Of a stretch of DNA of 64,000 nucleotides, positions 60,569 through 64,000 are shown piece after piece (position 1 is the first letter of the stretch; the number at the start of each line of letters is the position of its first letter). Under the pieces are notes generated by a model that was not told where the DNA came from, did not search any database, and saw only the letters and a list, made by a program, of their open reading frames with translations. The DNA is from Lycorma delicatula (Eukaryota; Arthropoda; Insecta; Hemiptera; Fulgoridae), in the NCBI RefSeq assembly GCF_047948215.1, contig NC_134462.1, positions 116,990,437-117,054,436 of the forward strand, given 5' to 3'. Made by a program: the position numbers and the translations under genes.

Positions 60569-61372
60569 ATTTAAAATTAAAATTTTTTTAATTTTAAATT
60601 ATTTAAAAAATATTTTGAATAAATTTGATTAGGAATTAGGTTTAAATTTTAAGCAAACTCTTGAAAAATTTGATATCTTTGTTAAAGTAATCCGTAATAT
60701 TAAAAAAATAAATTTAAGTTAAAATTAATCCATTAATCCACGGTTCGTTCAATCATTTACGTAATACTATTGCTGTATTACAACGCGTAAGTGAACATAG
60801 GATGTACTTGTAATGGTTTAAAATATGATACCCGTTAAATGTTACGTATAAATATGTTGTTTTAGCTATTCACTTTTAAAATTAAAGAAAAAAAATTATG
60901 AATGAAAGATTGAGTGAATGAATGAATGAGGAGTCAAGAAACGGTGGTGATACTGGTTAAAAAAGTAGATAGGATATATTTTATTGAGAAATTTCCTTTA
61001 GAGACTTCTTCTTTTCTGATGTTTAAACTATTCAGTCCCAATTAAAATTGTTTCTAGGTATGCTTGAATGACTTCGGGTCGGAAGCTAATCTTTACCAGT
61101 TTATCAGTATCAATTAAGGCAAAAGAAAGATATATCTATTTCTATATATTTATCTCTTTTTCTTTCCTTTGAGTTTTTGGGATGGAATGGAGAATTCGGA
61201 GGCACAGGAACTTGTTTTTTTCTTTTTATTTATTTGTATAAATATATATTTTTTTTTTTTTTAAAGAAGAAAAAACTGTTAGATAAGGGTCATGAGAACG
61301 TATCCATTTTATAACTTGTTTATTTCCTTTCCATTCTTTATAAATAAATACAAGTATTTATATTTTTTATTT

Positions 61373-61445
<73 letters not shown>

Positions 61446-62875
61446 AATATTTTTTAATAAAGAAATAAATAACCGATTTTTAGACAATCATTTTTTTTAC
61501 GTAAGATATTTTTTATCAAATTTATTGATTTACAAGCAAATTTTTGAGTAAAGTTATATTATTAAAAAACAATATCGTACCGGAAATTGTGTTTGGCTTA
61601 GTCTAATGAAAAGAAGTCTATATATATCATAATTTAATTTAATTAAATTTATGTTAACTTATTTTTTTTTTTTTTTAATTTAATATAAATACACTTTTCA
61701 TAAATTTAGATTTTTCTATTTTCATTTGGTGATTTCTTTAATGATGCAAAGATTAAACTTAAGAAATTTGTTTAAGATTGCTTCACTGATTATATATATA
61801 TATATACGTTAAAAAATTAATCACAAAATTTTCTTAAATGCGAATAAAATTCACAATATCGCTAATTATTTTTCTTTTTAAGCACTTTTTTGTTTATAGA
61901 TTCAGTTAAACATTTTTTCAACTTGTATTTAATGAATGAAATTACACGTGAAGTACTTGTATCTGGCTGATCACATTTAATGTTTTCATCAATTTGTGGG
62001 CGATATAATACCGCGAATAACGAAATACGTGATCAGAATAGTTAATAAGTTCAAAGACCGGAAATAAGTTAAAGTCCAACACAATACGGGTAAATTAAAT
62101 AATTTTATATTGTTTTTTTTTTGTTTATCTATGTTTTAAATTTATTACGCTGCAATAAACTAGTATCTAGGTCTGGTATACTATGTCCAACCTCAGGCCC
62201 AATCATTCCTAGTATAATACCATTATTTAAATCGTATAGACTAAAGTAGAACGGTAAAATGTTAATTAATATAAATTTAAGATTAATTTACAGCATAATC
62301 AAGAATTCTGCGGCTTAATTAAATAGCTAATATAACTATTTTAGGACCAAATTTTCAAACATCGAGTGCATATTACGTATTTGTATAGAAAAATTACTAT
62401 GAGTGGTTTTAATGGATGTAAAGTACTGAAGTCAGATTTATTTTCTGAGTACAAACCACAAAGCACTTTTACCAATCGGTAATCTCCTCCATTTCTACTT
62501 AATTTTCCCGAATATTCCCCAATAATACTTAAAAACTTTGTCCGAATATAAAGAGGGAAAGAATAATTGGACAATTACCCCGACAAGCACACGTTCTAAG
62601 ATCGGAATATTTTGAGAACCACAGTATAGGAACTTCTGAATAGGTCTGTAGACAGAGTCGCTTCTGCCTATACCGAACCGCACAAGTACCAAGAAAGTGG
62701 TATACCAACAAATTACCATATTTTTGATACCGATTCAATGAATGTGAATACTTCTCTGATCTGTGAATTTGCAAAGAAAAGACAGTCGGAATGAGGTGGA
62801 TAACGGAAAAAGAAGAATAATAAAACCATTGATGTTTCAAAAACCAAGGAAGATAACCCTCGCCTAAAGAAGTGT
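60569..62875. other. No gene firmly recognised
   Basis: AT-rich spacer. It includes an (AC)n(AT)n microsatellite at 61371-61438 and T/A runs. 62480-62840 is less AT-rich with overlapping minus-strand frames up to 103 codons, but I could not match these to a family. Confidence 0.35.
61371..61438. repeat. (AC)n(AT)n microsatellite
   Basis: About 10 AC units pass into about 24 AT units. Confidence 0.95.
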
Positions 62876-62890
62876 TCTAAAATCGCACCT

Positions 62891-63002
62891 TTTTTTTTTT
62901 TTTTTTAACCTCCGGGGCCGCAGTTAAGCATTACAGTACAGAGGATGAGATGAATGATTTTTAGCGTGTGTGAAAAATGCCATGCCTGACCGGGATTCGA
63001 AC
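62891..63002 (-). repeat. 5'-truncated SINE with perfect 15-bp target-site duplication
   Basis: The direct repeat TCTAAAATCGCACCT flanks it exactly (62876-62890 and 63003-63017). On the minus strand it begins within box B (GTTCGAATCC), continues 'cggtcaggcatggcatttttcacacacgc' and '...gtaatgcttaactgcggccccggaggtt', and ends in an A-tail of about 16. The perfect duplication and long tail point to a recent insertion. Confidence 0.93.
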
Positions 63003-63017
63003 TCTAAAATCGCACCT

Positions 63018-64000
63018 GGCTGTAGTTATTTACACTAACATTAATATCGATTCTGATAGTATATTACTACCGGTAATTTGATATTTTTACTCAGGATGAA
63101 AGCAGCAAAATCCTAACCGATGATTAGTAATGCTGACTAGCTAAGTTATGAGCTTAACACATTGCTTTTCTCCAGATATTAAAGGAATTATTCAAAATTT
63201 GATTCAGATTTCCTTAACCGAAATCCCCGTCCCCAGAAATTTTTGGCGAGTCGAAATATTCCAAACGAACTAAAATCGTTCAGACAGGCTTTCATTGTAG
63301 AAGATTTCTGCGGAAATTACTCCAGAATTACAGTAATTAATAATCTATAAATACTGTGTATTTATATTTATTTTCGCAACCTCTTTTGATGTGATGATTT
63401 AGCATCGTTATCCGGTGAAGCCGTTTCTAAAAAAAGCAATACAACTCTTACACCGCACTTTAAGGCCTTATATAGTTTGTCTGTGAAGCTTAGATCTTGT
63501 ATGGCAGGTAACAATGTTTGTGTTCTGTCTTCATCTTTCTTTGACAGTATTGTTACAATAGCCTAAGCATTTTAATTTTTAAACAAAATTCTAGGTTTGG
63601 CCAGCATAACGAAAGCACTTCCGAATTACCACTTTTGTTAACATCATATTTTCTTTCCTTTAATTCTAATAAATGTTTCTAAAATAATAAATTTAATTAA
63701 ATTTTTTTGTAGAGAATTGTTTAGATAGCTGTTTTAGCTTATATTACAGTTTTATGATACATTCTAAAGACAAAATATTTTTGACACTAAACTTATAGCC
63801 AAGTATTTTTCGTGTTTTAAGACATTTGGTATGGAAACTATAAGAGTTCTGCAGGTTTAAAAACATCCTGAAAAATTATTAATTAAGATTACTTATTTTT
63901 TATGTATTTTTTTTTTTATTAGACTAAACGATCAAACTTATTGGTAGGAAAAATGAAGGTTTGATCAAAGAAATAATTTGTTTGAGAAAACAAATTACGT
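63018..64000. other. No gene recognised
   Basis: AT-rich spacer up to the window edge; no supported frame or repeat. Confidence 0.35.

Overview
The window looks like AT-rich genomic DNA from an animal, most likely an insect and possibly a hemipteran. The evidence is spliceosomal exon structure, an insect-type acid lipase, tRNA-derived SINEs, many dead mariner/Tc1 relatives, Helitrons and long microsatellites. The order-level guess rests on the transposon mix only. There are no bacterial operons, rRNA genes, credible tRNA genes or CRISPR arrays.

One host gene can be supported. Two exons on the + strand (5621-5763 and 19910-20173) encode the C-terminal part of an AB-hydrolase lipase of the lysosomal acid/gastric lipase family. 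They join in phase across a 14.1 kb intron. The second exon holds the catalytic-His segment and the stop codon. Earlier exons were not found and probably lie left of the window.

Left half (1-33 kb): the lipase introns and downstream flank are filled with decayed transposons. In order these are a mariner remnant, a deleted Gypsy element with one LTR, a non-LTR RT tail, a SINE, the lipase exon, a Tigger/pogo element, a Penelope-like GIY-YIG fragment, a full-length but dead Tc1/mariner-type element with TIRs, a non-autonomous Helitron, another mariner tail, a piggyBac pseudogene inside a large inverted repeat, a Tc1 fragment, the last lipase exon, a Helitron with its Rep domain and 3' hairpin, a mariner (minus strand), a Penelope RT fragment (minus strand) and a nearly intact-length mariner with both TIRs.

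Right half (33-64 kb): no gene was recognised. It holds three non-LTR RT remnants, several SINEs (some with clear target-site duplications), two unclassified interspersed repeat families (about 0.65 kb, three copies; about 0.55 kb, two copies, one in each half), another transposase remnant, a Helitron end, a truncated second copy of the 28 kb mariner, and large (CA)n/(TA)n arrays.

The strongest large-scale signal is compositional: CpG is scarce in the left half and common in the right, changing at about 30-33 kb. I found no novel multi-gene system. The items most worth a second look are the inverted repeat around the piggyBac remnant, the Helitron lying just after the lipase stop codon, the CpG boundary and the hairpin-bearing repeat family.
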